This document shows positions 49,405 to 56,813 of a DNA stretch of 64,000 nt, piece by piece. This stretch comes from Streptomyces sp. NBC_01351. Lineage in GTDB: Bacteria; Actinomycetota; Actinomycetes; Streptomycetales; Streptomycetaceae. The stretch is taken from NCBI RefSeq assembly GCF_036237315.1, contig NZ_CP108356.1:7941501-8005500 (forward strand), given 5' to 3'. The number at the start of each line of letters is the position of its first letter. Positions within the stretch are counted from its first letter, which is position 1. The translations under genes and the position numbers were made by a program. Under the pieces are notes generated by a model. The model worked only from the letters and a program-made list of their open reading frames with translations. It was not told the DNA's origin and searched no databases.

Positions 49405-50658
49405 TCAGGCGACCGGCGCCTCCGGTACGAACTCCGTGTCGCGCAGCTCCGCCCAGGCGGCTCGCAGGAAGGAGATCTCGTGGTCCATGTCGTAATCCGC
49501 GCTGTTCAGGTTCAAGAGCAGCTTGCGCCGGCCACCCGTCAGGTACGCGTATGCGATCACATTGGGCAGGAGGGCGTTCAGATGAGCCCCTCTCAGCGGC
49601 TCTGCCCTGATGTCCCGGATGTCTTCCCAGGCCACCCGTCGCGTGTGGGTGAACCCTCGGATGTGTATGCCGGTGCCGCTCACCAGCGTGCCGGATCGCG
49701 GCACACGGACGAAGAACACCACCAGGACCAGCGGCAGTAGCACGCTCAGGCCGAGCCGCATCCAGGAGGGGGCGATCTCCTCGGTCCATACGAGCAACAG
49801 CAGCAGGGCCATCTTGGCGACGAGGACGGCCAAGAGCCCGTTCCTCCGGCCCCGGCTCATACGGTACTCACGCGGCAGGTCCTCTGCCCCCACGACCAGC
49901 CCGCTGACCCCGACCGGTGACGGGCCCGTCGGCAGGGTGAGCACGGGGTCGTCCGCCACATCGCTGCGGAGCGCGGCGATGGCGGACACCACCATCGTGG
50001 CGAGGAGGAACAGCGCGAGCGGTCCCCAGATCGCCGGGATCGCCCATAGGGGCCAGTCGTTGTTCGACTGCGCCCACAGCGTCAGGAGGGCCGTCAGGCC
50101 CAGTGCGACGCCGTGCCACCGCACCATGGCCGCCGCGCGCGCGTGCCGGCGGTCGCGGCGGACGATCAGTGCCCACAGCGATCCGACGAGGGCGGTCAGG
50201 CCGAACGAGAGGCAGGCGAGCGCGCCCCCGAGCCGGTCCGCGGGCCACCCCACCGGGCCGAACTCCGTCTGCTGTCGCCGACCGTCGGCGTACCGCACCT
50301 CGACGGCCTGCCCGTGCCAGATCACCCCGACGACCGCGTCGCCCGGTTTCATCTCCGATACGAGCGGATCAGCGCTCCGGAAGGTCACGGTCCAGGGCTT
50401 GCCGCTCGGCAGCACCAATTCCGCCTCCGGCGCCTTCCCCTCCTCGCCCCGATGTGTGTCGGCCCGGCGGACGGTGAACTTCTGATCCCATACGCATGCC
50501 GACGCCTTCACCGGCGCGGAGGCACACACCGGCGCGGCCAGGAACTCCCGCTCCCGCTCCAGCGCTCCGCGGACTTCGAGCGCCGACACCACCCCCGCCA
50601 GCAGCGCCACGAGAGCGATCACCAACCAGCCCACGACCTGTATCGCCTTGCTCTGCAC
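49405..50658 (-). CDS. Membrane protein with C-terminal PH-like domain
   Basis: About 417 residues. An N-terminal helix (VVGWLVIALVALLAGVVSAL), an outer domain of about 130 residues, then four or five more helices (GALACLSFGLTALVGSLWAL, GVALGLTALLTLWA, LALFLLATMVVSAIAAL, LLAVLVAKMALLLLLVW, LGLSVLLPLVLVVFFV). The last 110 residues (GTGIHIRGFTHTRRVAWEDI, KLLLNLNSADYDM) match the bacterial PH domain found in many actinobacterial membrane proteins. I chose the GTG at 50656-50658, behind GGCGGGGG, over a longer Cys-rich frame. Function is unknown. Confidence 0.7.
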   Translation of the reverse strand: MQSKAIQVVGWLVIALVALLAGVVSALEVRGALEREREFLAAPVCASAPVKASACVWDQKFTVRRADTHRGEEGKAPEAELVLPSGKPWTVTFRSADPLVSEMKPGDAVVGVIWHGQAVEVRYADGRRQQTEFGPVGWPADRLGGALACLSFGLTALVGSLWALIVRRDRRHARAAAMVRWHGVALGLTALLTLWAQSNNDWPLWAIPAIWGPLALFLLATMVVSAIAALRSDVADDPVLTLPTGPSPVGVSGLVVGAEDLPREYRMSRGRRNGLLAVLVAKMALLLLLVWTEEIAPSWMRLGLSVLLPLVLVVFFVRVPRSGTLVSGTGIHIRGFTHTRRVAWEDIRDIRAEPLRGAHLNALLPNVIAYAYLTGGRRKLLLNLNSADYDMDHEISFLRAAWAELRDTEFVPEAPVA

Positions 50659-51042
50659 CGGCCCCCGCCTTCCCCTCGTTCCCCCGCAGGTCCCTGTCCC
50701 GCCCGACCATTGGAGCACGTCGGCCGAGCACCGCTCGTGGAGGGTATGAGGCGTCACGACACGTGCCGGCGCCCACAGTTGTGGTGGACAAGGATGGCGG
50801 CCGCTGCGACGCGGCCCCGGCCACCCTCGCCATCGGTGCCACCCGGCGACGGCCCGCTTCGCCGGCGCGCCAGACCCAGGGCAAGCACGCCCTCGATCCG
50901 TGGCGGTAGGCGTGGGGCCTCCTGCGGTGCTCGGGATCGCATCTCAGGGGCGCCGTGCACCGAGACCTATGTGTTTTTTGATCGTGTTCAAATATGGTGA
51001 GCGTGCGACTGCCTGGGTCGTGGGAATGCACGGGGTGGGGGA
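50659..51042. other. Intergenic region between divergent membrane-protein and lipoprotein genes
   Basis: About 380 bases with no gene I can support. Near 50971-51000 there is an AT-rich stretch (GTTTTTTGATCGTGTTCAAA) that stands out from the GC-rich background and is the likely promoter area of the lipoprotein gene to the right. Confidence 0.4.
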
Positions 51043-51522
51043 GTGGTGTGTGTGGATCGGCGTGTGTGGCGGGCGGCCGCCTGTGCGGTGGCGGTGTTGC
51101 TGACGGGGTCGTGCGGCTATGCCGCGGCCATTCACGCTGCGGAGATATCCGAGGGGCAACTCGTCGGACGCTGGACCAGCCCGGCCGGTACGTCCCTGAC
51201 CTTCTCGAAGGACCATACGTTTGCCGGTACGGGGTTCGACCAGGTCGAGGCCCTGGCCGGCTGTGGCAACCCCGGCGCACTTTCCACCGGCCGGTGGGCG
51301 TTCTACGGCAGCGCCGACGGGTCCTCCGCCAGTAGGCCCGACGAGACCGTCACCCGTGGCCACGACCTCAGCCTGACCTTCACTGACGTCCCGAACTGCA
51401 CGGTGTGGGTCTACCTCTATGGCGGTAGCGAGGATCCCGCCATGTGCCCCACCCGAGATCCGGACGCAGGCTGCCCCATGGGTGGATACCTCAAGCGAGA
51501 TGGCGACGGCGCTCAGCCGTGA
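51043..51522 (+). CDS. Putative lipoprotein
   Basis: A protein of about 155 residues with a lipoprotein signal (VWRAAACAVAVLLTGSCGY; lipobox LTGSC). The mature part has four more Cys, in GCGN, PNCT, MCPT and GCPMGG, which may form two disulphides, and short beta stretches (GRWTSPAGTSLTFSKD, GRWAFYGSAD), so a small extracellular beta domain is likely. Several in-frame GTG codons (51043, 51046, 51052) follow GGGGGAG. Function is unknown. Confidence 0.7.
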   Translation: MVCVDRRVWRAAACAVAVLLTGSCGYAAAIHAAEISEGQLVGRWTSPAGTSLTFSKDHTFAGTGFDQVEALAGCGNPGALSTGRWAFYGSADGSSASRPDETVTRGHDLSLTFTDVPNCTVWVYLYGGSEDPAMCPTRDPDAGCPMGGYLKRDGDGAQP

Positions 51523-51586
51523 GCACGCGCAGGGCCATCCGCACCAGTGCCTGGTCGTCCGTCAGGGCCGCTACCCGCTGCCGCTG

Positions 51587-52486
51587 TCACATGGCGATGG
51601 GGCCGAGGTCGGCGGCGGTTTGGGCCAGTGCGCGGATGGTGGGGCTGTCGGCGGTGGTGCGCCAGGTCAGCGCCCATTCGACGGTGGGGGCGTCATGGAG
51701 GGGAACGAAGACGATGCCGGGAGGCTTGTTGTAGCGCGCGGCGACTTCGCCCAGCGGGTGGACACAGCGTCCGGCAGCGACCAGCGTGAGGATCTCGTGG
51801 AAGGTCCGCGCGGCGGGCCCGCGGGGGATACGGCGGCCGAGGGGGGTGCGGGTGGGGACCATGGAGGCGACCCAGTACTCGGGGGCTTCGGGGCCGAGGT
51901 CGACGACGTGGTTGTCGGCGAGGTCCTCCAGGGAAGCGGTGCCGCGTTGGGCGAGTGGATGGTCTGCGGCCACGGCCAGCACGCGGCCTCCGGTGAGCAC
52001 GGTGGGACCGACGGTGAGGTCTGGTTCGGCGACGGGCAGCCACAGCACGTGCGCGTCGTGCTCTCCGGCGCGCAGGGCGGTGAACGCGTCGGCGCCGTTG
52101 ATTTCGCCGAACTGAATGTCACTGCCGGGGTAGCGGCTGCGGAACGCGTCGACGAGCGGCCGTAGTTCGTGCCCGGCGTGACCGAAGACGCCCAGCCGCA
52201 GGGTCCGGCCCGCGCCCGCGCCGCCCGGGCCGGCTGCTTGGGCGCGTGCCAGTCCTGCGTGGAGGAGGTCGAGGGCCTGCTGGAGGTCCTCACGCAGGCG
52301 CCGGCCGACAGGGGTCAGGGCCACGCGTCGGCTGGTGCGGTCGAACAGGGCCACGCCGAGGCGGCGTTCCTGTGTGCGGATGGCCTGGCTGACGCGGGCT
52401 TGGGACACGTGAAGTCGCTCTGCGGTGCGGCCGAAGTGCAGCTCTTCCGCCAGTGTCAGGAAGATCTCGATGTCGCGCAGCTCCAT
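51587..52486 (-). CDS. LysR-type transcriptional regulator
   Basis: A 299-residue regulator. The first 60 residues are the LysR winged helix (MELRDIEIFLTLAEELHFGR, TAERLHVSQARVSQAIRTQE, LGVALFDRTSRRVALT), followed by a two-lobed periplasmic-binding-like sensor (LRLGVFGHAGHELRPLVDAF, AAGRCVHPLGEVAARYN). The ATG lies behind GGGAG. It is divergent from the NTF2-like gene, the classical LysR arrangement, and an ATAAC...GTTAT repeat lies at its start. The inducer is unknown. Confidence 0.92.
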   Translation of the reverse strand: MELRDIEIFLTLAEELHFGRTAERLHVSQARVSQAIRTQERRLGVALFDRTSRRVALTPVGRRLREDLQQALDLLHAGLARAQAAGPGGAGAGRTLRLGVFGHAGHELRPLVDAFRSRYPGSDIQFGEINGADAFTALRAGEHDAHVLWLPVAEPDLTVGPTVLTGGRVLAVAADHPLAQRGTASLEDLADNHVVDLGPEAPEYWVASMVPTRTPLGRRIPRGPAARTFHEILTLVAAGRCVHPLGEVAARYNKPPGIVFVPLHDAPTVEWALTWRTTADSPTIRALAQTAADLGPIAM

Positions 52487-52505
52487 GCATAACTCCCAGG
52501 TTATG
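52487..52505. promoter_or_regulatory. LysR-type binding site
   Basis: CATAAC and GTTATG arms with a six-base spacer, directly upstream of the LysR start. This is the size and symmetry of a LysR autoregulation site in the gap to the divergent NTF2-like gene. Confidence 0.55.
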
Positions 52506-52621
52506 GATAGCTGCATGGACTCTACATTGTTCCGCCGCTGACCTGCATCAATGCTGGACACATCACCCACCGGGCAGGCGGCAGACGCCTGACCGACGCA
52601 CCGACAAGGCAGGGGAACCCG

Positions 52622-53074
52622 ATGTGCGCTGTGCAGGACGTCGTCGATTGCTTCGAGATCGGGCAGCTGTGCGCCGAGATCACCGACGCTGTGATGACGC
52701 GCGACTTCGACCGCGTCGCCTCGCTGTTCACGCCCGACGGAACCATTCGATGGCCGCACATCGACAAGGAGTTCATCGGCCGCGAGGAGATCCGCGCGGG
52801 AATCGAGTGGGGGCAGGGACTGTGGGAGTTCTTCGTGCAGCACGTCCACCCCGGCGTCATCCGGCTCGACGGCGACACCGCGGTCGGGCGCGTGTACATC
52901 CAGGAGTTCGGGCGGATGCGCGACGGCAGCTCCCACCTGAACTACGCCCTCTATCACGACCGCTACCAACGCACGCCCGACGGCTGGAAGTTCGCGGAGC
53001 GCGTCTATGAGGTCAGATACCTCGACTCCACCCCCCTGGCGGGCTCGCCACTCCACGCAGCGCCTGGGGCCTGA
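52622..53074 (+). CDS. NTF2/SnoaL-like protein
   Basis: A 150-residue single-domain protein of the SnoaL/NTF2-like cone fold: IGQLCAEITDAVMTRDFDRV, ASLFTPDGTIRWPH, FIGREEIRAGIEWG and LYHDRYQRTPDGWKFAERVYEVRYLD. Related proteins are isomerases, dehydratases or hydroxylating enzymes of small aromatic or polyketide-like compounds; no catalytic set stands out. It is divergent from the LysR gene, which likely controls it. Confidence 0.82.
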   Translation: MCAVQDVVDCFEIGQLCAEITDAVMTRDFDRVASLFTPDGTIRWPHIDKEFIGREEIRAGIEWGQGLWEFFVQHVHPGVIRLDGDTAVGRVYIQEFGRMRDGSSHLNYALYHDRYQRTPDGWKFAERVYEVRYLDSTPLAGSPLHAAPGA

Positions 53075-53209
53075 GGATTGCCCCGTAACTGCCGGTTGCG
53101 GCTTACCGCCGCACGAACGTGACGATGCGCCGGCCCGCGCCGCCGGCGCACAGCCGAGGACCTGTCCGAGTTGAGTTGGTGGCTGCTCTGGGGCTTCGCA
53201 CCCGTCCCC

Positions 53210-53231
53210 GGCTACTCCCCAGGGAGTAGCC
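53210..53231. promoter_or_regulatory. Palindromic operator-like site upstream of the membrane operon
   Basis: GGCTACTCCC (53210-53219) and GGGAGTAGCC (53222-53231) form a perfect 10-bp inverted repeat with two central bases. It lies 132 bases upstream of the first gene of the three-gene membrane operon. The two-base spacer suits a dimeric regulator better than a terminator. Confidence 0.6.
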
Positions 53232-53362
53232 GCACCGCCTGCCGCTGTGGGACGACCGCGACGCCACGCAGCGGCATTCTGGCTGTCGGACACCGGGGCC
53301 CCAGGCCCACACCGCCCGCCGGGTCTGCTCCGTATCCCTTCACCGATGATCGAGGAGATGTC

Positions 53363-54094
53363 ATGCCCACATCAGTACATGAGTCCCACGCGGCCTCGCT
53401 CCGCGGCGCGGCCCCGCGCCCGCGCGGCGCCGTTGCGCTGCTCACCGTCTCGCTCTCCTACGCCGTACTCACCGCTGCGTACGTCCTCGCCAACCGCGCC
53501 ACCCCGCAGCCCGACACCCCCGGCGACGACATCCTGCGCCAGTACGTTCCCGACCACGGCACAGCGATCAACCTGGGCGCCTTCCTGCTGCTCGTCGCCG
53601 CCGTGCTCCTGGTCCCCGTCGCCGCCAACCTGGCCCGGCTGGTGCGGCAGGGACAGGGGCAGGGGCAGGGACAGGACCAAGGCGCCGCGGCGGCGACAGC
53701 CCTGGCCGGCGGGCTGCTGGCCAGCGGCGCGCTGGCCTCCAGCGCCGCACTCACCTGGACCCTCGGCCGCCTTCCGCAAGAGGCACCCGCAGCCCTGGCC
53801 CGTGCCCTGGCAGACCTGTCCTTCCTCGCCGGCGGCCTCGGATACGCCGTGTCCTTCGCCCTCCTGGCGGCAGGCACCTGCCTGGCAGCCCGCAGGAGCG
53901 GGCTCCTGCCGCGCGCCTGCGCCACCACCGGGCTGATCATCGCCGCCGCCGGACTGGCCGCCACCCTCATGCTCCTCGTCTTCGACTTCAGCTACCTGTT
54001 GCCCGTCGTCCGCTTCGGAGGCACGGCATGGCTGGTGTGGGCCGCGATCGCACTGTTCCGCTCGCGCCCGACCGCAGCGGGGGCGGACGCATGA
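53363..54094 (+). CDS. Integral membrane protein, first gene of a coupled operon
   Basis: A 243-residue protein with about six helices (GAVALLTVSLSYAVLTAAYVL, GAFLLLVAAVLLVPVAANLA, AGGLLASGALASSAALTW, GGLGYAVSFALLAAGTCLA, TTGLIIAAAGLAATLMLLVF, GGTAWLVWAAIALF). The loop after helix 2 has a short GQ repeat (QGQGQGQGQDQG). The layout resembles DUF4386-like proteins. GAGGAG lies upstream of the ATG. Its stop overlaps the next start (ATGA), so translation is coupled. Function is unknown. Confidence 0.75.
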   Translation: MPTSVHESHAASLRGAAPRPRGAVALLTVSLSYAVLTAAYVLANRATPQPDTPGDDILRQYVPDHGTAINLGAFLLLVAAVLLVPVAANLARLVRQGQGQGQGQDQGAAAATALAGGLLASGALASSAALTWTLGRLPQEAPAALARALADLSFLAGGLGYAVSFALLAAGTCLAARRSGLLPRACATTGLIIAAAGLAATLMLLVFDFSYLLPVVRFGGTAWLVWAAIALFRSRPTAAGADA

Positions 54095-55050
54095 CCGCCG
54101 CCCCGCCCGTACGATTGCGCTCGGCCCGACAGATCCCCGTCGCCGCGGGCCTTCTGCTGCTCGCATCCGCCGCCTTCCACACGGTCGTCCTCGTGCTTGC
54201 CGACGGTCCGTGGGACGGACCCGTCTCCTGGCGGAAGCCGATCACCTTCGGGCTGTCCTTCGGCATCAGCGTGCTGACCGTCACCTGGATCTGCCGGCTC
54301 CTCCCGCTCGCCCCGCGCACCCGCACGCTCCTCCTCGGTGCGTTCACCGCGGCGTCCCTGCTGGAGACCGGTCTGATCACCCTGCAGGCATGGCGCGGTG
54401 TCCCTTCGCACTTCAATACCGAGACCACCTTCGACACCTTCGTCACGCGCGCCCTCGCGGCCGGCGGCGTCACCCTCATCGCGGTCGTCGTCGCACTCAC
54501 CGTCTTCGCGCTGCGCCCCAACCCGACAGTCGCCCCCGGCATGCGGCTCGCGCTCCGCGCCGGACTGGTGGCGCTCACCGGCTCCATGGCGGCCGGAGCA
54601 GTGATGATCGCCTACGGGCTGACGCTGGAGGGCGCGGGCCGCGCGGCCGAGGCCTACCGGTCCGCGGGCTTCCTGCGCCCCGCCCATGCCGTCACCATGC
54701 ACGCTGTCCTGCTGCTGCCCTCCCTGGCCTGGCTTCTGAGCCGTACCCGACGACCGGAGGCGCAGCAGCTACGCCTGATCCGCATCACCGTCGCCGCGTA
54801 CGGCGCCGGCGTTGCGCTGGTCACCGCCGCGGCCGCGGTCGGCCTCACCTTCGCCTCCCCGGCCACCACGGCCGCGGTGAGCGCGGGCGCCACGATGGCC
54901 CCCGCACTGGCGTTCTTGGCGTTCGGCGGATCGCCGGACGTGCGCGGAAACCGCAGTTCCACCACGCCCGGCAACCGGGTCCCCACCCATGGCTCGCACC
55001 ACGCAGCCCTCGCCGGCGGCCTGGACGACGACCGGAGGCAGGACACATGA
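54091..55050 (+). CDS. Integral membrane protein, second gene of the coupled operon
   Basis: A 319-residue protein with seven or eight helices, beginning with a charged segment (VRLRSARQIPVAAGLLLLAS). PWDGPVSWRKPITFGLSFG is a conserved-looking first loop, with Pro and Lys just before a helix. The C-terminus is a Gly/His/Asp-rich cytoplasmic tail. It starts at the ATGA overlap with the previous gene and ends at another ATGA overlap with the next. No catalytic or transport motif is visible. Confidence 0.75.
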   Translation: MTAAPPVRLRSARQIPVAAGLLLLASAAFHTVVLVLADGPWDGPVSWRKPITFGLSFGISVLTVTWICRLLPLAPRTRTLLLGAFTAASLLETGLITLQAWRGVPSHFNTETTFDTFVTRALAAGGVTLIAVVVALTVFALRPNPTVAPGMRLALRAGLVALTGSMAAGAVMIAYGLTLEGAGRAAEAYRSAGFLRPAHAVTMHAVLLLPSLAWLLSRTRRPEAQQLRLIRITVAAYGAGVALVTAAAAVGLTFASPATTAAVSAGATMAPALAFLAFGGSPDVRGNRSSTTPGNRVPTHGSHHAALAGGLDDDRRQDT

Positions 55051-55682
55051 CGCACACCGTGAGCAAGAAGCACCCCGGGCCCGTCGCGACCGAGGGCAGC
55101 CCAGCGGCAGAGGGCGCTGCCTCCACCCCGGCAGCCCGCCCGGCACCCCGTCCCCGGACACCGCCCGCTGCCGGCAGGGTCCGGCGCCTGTCCCAGCGAT
55201 GGCGCAAGGCGATCCTCACGCTCCACGTGACGGTGGCAGTCGGCTGGGTGGGAATCGAGATCGCCCAGCTCATCCTCGGGCTGGTCGGCCTCTCCACCGA
55301 CGACGCCGGACTCGTCCGCGCAACCCGCGTCGTCATGGAGATCCTCGGGATCGAACTGATCGCCATCGTCGCTTGGACGACCCTGCTGACCGGCCTTCTG
55401 CTCGCGACGGCGACGCAGTGGGGCCTGCTGAAGCACTACTGGATCGTGACCAAGCTCGTCATCAACATCGGCCTCATGCTGAACGGCCACTTCTTCATCC
55501 AGCACTGGCTGCGCGAACAGGCAGAGGTGGGCACGGCCCCTGAATCCGTCAGTCTGCAACTGGTGATCACCATGAGCATCTCCCTGACGCTGCTGGTCTC
55601 GGCGACGGCACTGTCCGTCTACAAGCCATGGGGCAAAACCCGCCGCGGCCGCCGCCCTGCGCCCAAGAGCGCACGCCCCTGA
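55047..55682 (+). CDS. DUF2269-like integral membrane protein, third gene of the operon
   Basis: A 211-residue protein. A Pro/Ala-rich N-terminus of about 45 residues precedes four helices (AILTLHVTVAVGWVGIEIAQL, MEILGIELIAIVAWTTLLTGLLL, IVTKLVINIGLMLNGHFF, LVITMSISLTLLVSATALSVY) and ends in a basic tail. LHVTVAVGWVG and WIVTKLVIN match DUF2269-type proteins, some of which carry haem-binding-like His in the helices; His residues here are in LHV and GHFF. It starts at an ATGA overlap, so the three genes are one unit. Confidence 0.75.
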   Translation: MTHTVSKKHPGPVATEGSPAAEGAASTPAARPAPRPRTPPAAGRVRRLSQRWRKAILTLHVTVAVGWVGIEIAQLILGLVGLSTDDAGLVRATRVVMEILGIELIAIVAWTTLLTGLLLATATQWGLLKHYWIVTKLVINIGLMLNGHFFIQHWLREQAEVGTAPESVSLQLVITMSISLTLLVSATALSVYKPWGKTRRGRRPAPKSARP

Positions 55683-55808
55683 CCTGTCAGCCGAGTGACC
55701 TTGAGCGAATGGGGACGGAGCAACGGACCCAGCTGCTCATGGATCGCCACGGCGAGCACCAGTGAAACCTGTTCGACCGGGACCCGAGAGTGAAGGGATC
55801 ATGGGCGG

Positions 55809-56330
55809 ATGCCGTCGACCGATGCAGCAGCCAGCGAGCTACAAGACCGCGCCGCTCTCTGGAGCGTGGGCGAGATCCCCGCAAGCGATGTCGTCAGCGC
55901 GGCCTGTGACGCGCTCGTCGCCGGCCTGGACAGCCCCGGACTTCGGGTGCTGGCAGCCTGCACACGCGCCGAGGCGAACTACGACGTGCACTTCTTGCTC
56001 CCCGAAGCGCTTGATGAGCTCGGCCTCGTTCTCCATCCGGCCACCAGCGAGGCCGGCCAAGAAGCCGCCGTGCGAGCGCTCGCACGACGCATGCTGGCCG
56101 GCGAGCTGAAACCTTGGGAACTCACTTTCCGGATCAACCAGCGCTACGGGAATGAGCTGCCCCTCGCAGAACGGCTCGCCGAACTCGATGACGAGTACGC
56201 CTTCCTCGAATACGGCGGCGACACAGCAGTAGTCCAGATCGACGCCGAGGTCACGGCCGAAGCCCGCCGCCTGACCGCAGTCCACCCCCGCGTTCACGCC
56301 GAACCCACGGGGCTCGGCGGGTGTGACTAG
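55809..56330 (+). CDS. Hypothetical protein
   Basis: A 173-residue acidic soluble protein, mostly helical: VGEIPASDVVSAACDALVAG, LRVLAACTRAEANYDV, ARRMLAGELKPWELTFRINQ, AELDDEYAFLEYGGD. I recognise no family with certainty; similar small proteins sit near toxin-immunity genes in Streptomyces, but nothing here proves such a role. A GAAGGG and a GGGCGG precede the ATG. Confidence 0.65.
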   Translation: MPSTDAAASELQDRAALWSVGEIPASDVVSAACDALVAGLDSPGLRVLAACTRAEANYDVHFLLPEALDELGLVLHPATSEAGQEAAVRALARRMLAGELKPWELTFRINQRYGNELPLAERLAELDDEYAFLEYGGDTAVVQIDAEVTAEARRLTAVHPRVHAEPTGLGGCD

Positions 56331-56474
56331 GTGGCGGGTGCTTCGAGCCGGCGGGGCACTGAGCCCGCCCAGAGTTCTCGGAGGTCGGGGATGTGGTTGG
56401 AGTGCGTGCCTGGGCAGACGTCCAGCAGCTTCGCGATCGAGGTGTGACTGAGCGTAGTTGGCCTGTCCGGCCAA
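56328..56474 (-). pseudogene. Decayed serine-recombinase C-terminal fragment
   Basis: On the minus strand one frame reads TSIAKLLDVCPGTHSNHIP followed by DLRELWAGSVPRRLEAP and a stop. This matches the helix-turn-helix tail seen in many Streptomyces resolvase/recombinase proteins (KLLGVSPGTLYNHIPDLREL). The same frame is closed by a TGA about 48 codons upstream, and the catalytic domain is absent, so only a remnant is left. It suggests a past mobile element in the gap 56331-56813. Confidence 0.55.
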
Positions 56475-56612
56475 GTGGGTGCTCAGCGCCATCGTTACGG
56501 CGATGCCTCGGGTGGACACGGCACTCCGGGCAGGCGTTCACCCGCCTTCCACGTCCCGCGAAACCGGCTCCGCCCTTGTGAATCTTCGTGGAATCCACCT
56601 GGCGGGAGCTTT

Positions 56613-56634
56613 GCTGGACACCATCGGAGGGGGA
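56613..56634 (+). repeat. Leader motif copy 2
   Basis: GGACACCATCGGAGGGGGA and flanking bases match the leader of the GyrB-like gene (43895-43916) at 21 of 22 positions. It ends five bases before a GTG at 56640, the same place relative to a start as in copy 1. Confidence 0.7.
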
Positions 56635-56639
56635 GGCCG

Positions 56640-56795
56640 GTGAAATCGGCGGACGCGGCCTGCACCAACTGGGCAGGACTCCTCACCAGCATGCCTTCCC
56701 GCACGGCACGTGGGCGTGGGATCCACACCGGCGTGACGGCGGCCCGGATCGCTACTGCTCGGCGACCGTCGCTCCCCGCTGCCGACGGCCCATAG
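56640..56795 (+). other. Possible short gene or gene remnant behind leader motif copy 2
   Basis: A 51-codon frame from GTG 56640 (VKSADAACTNWAGLLTSMPS) to a TAG at 56793-56795. Its ribosome site is strong because it is part of the leader motif, but codon use is mixed and the tail is Arg-rich. It may be the start of a gene whose rest was lost. Confidence 0.25.
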
Positions 56796-56813
56796 AGGTT
56801 GGAAACTGGAGTA

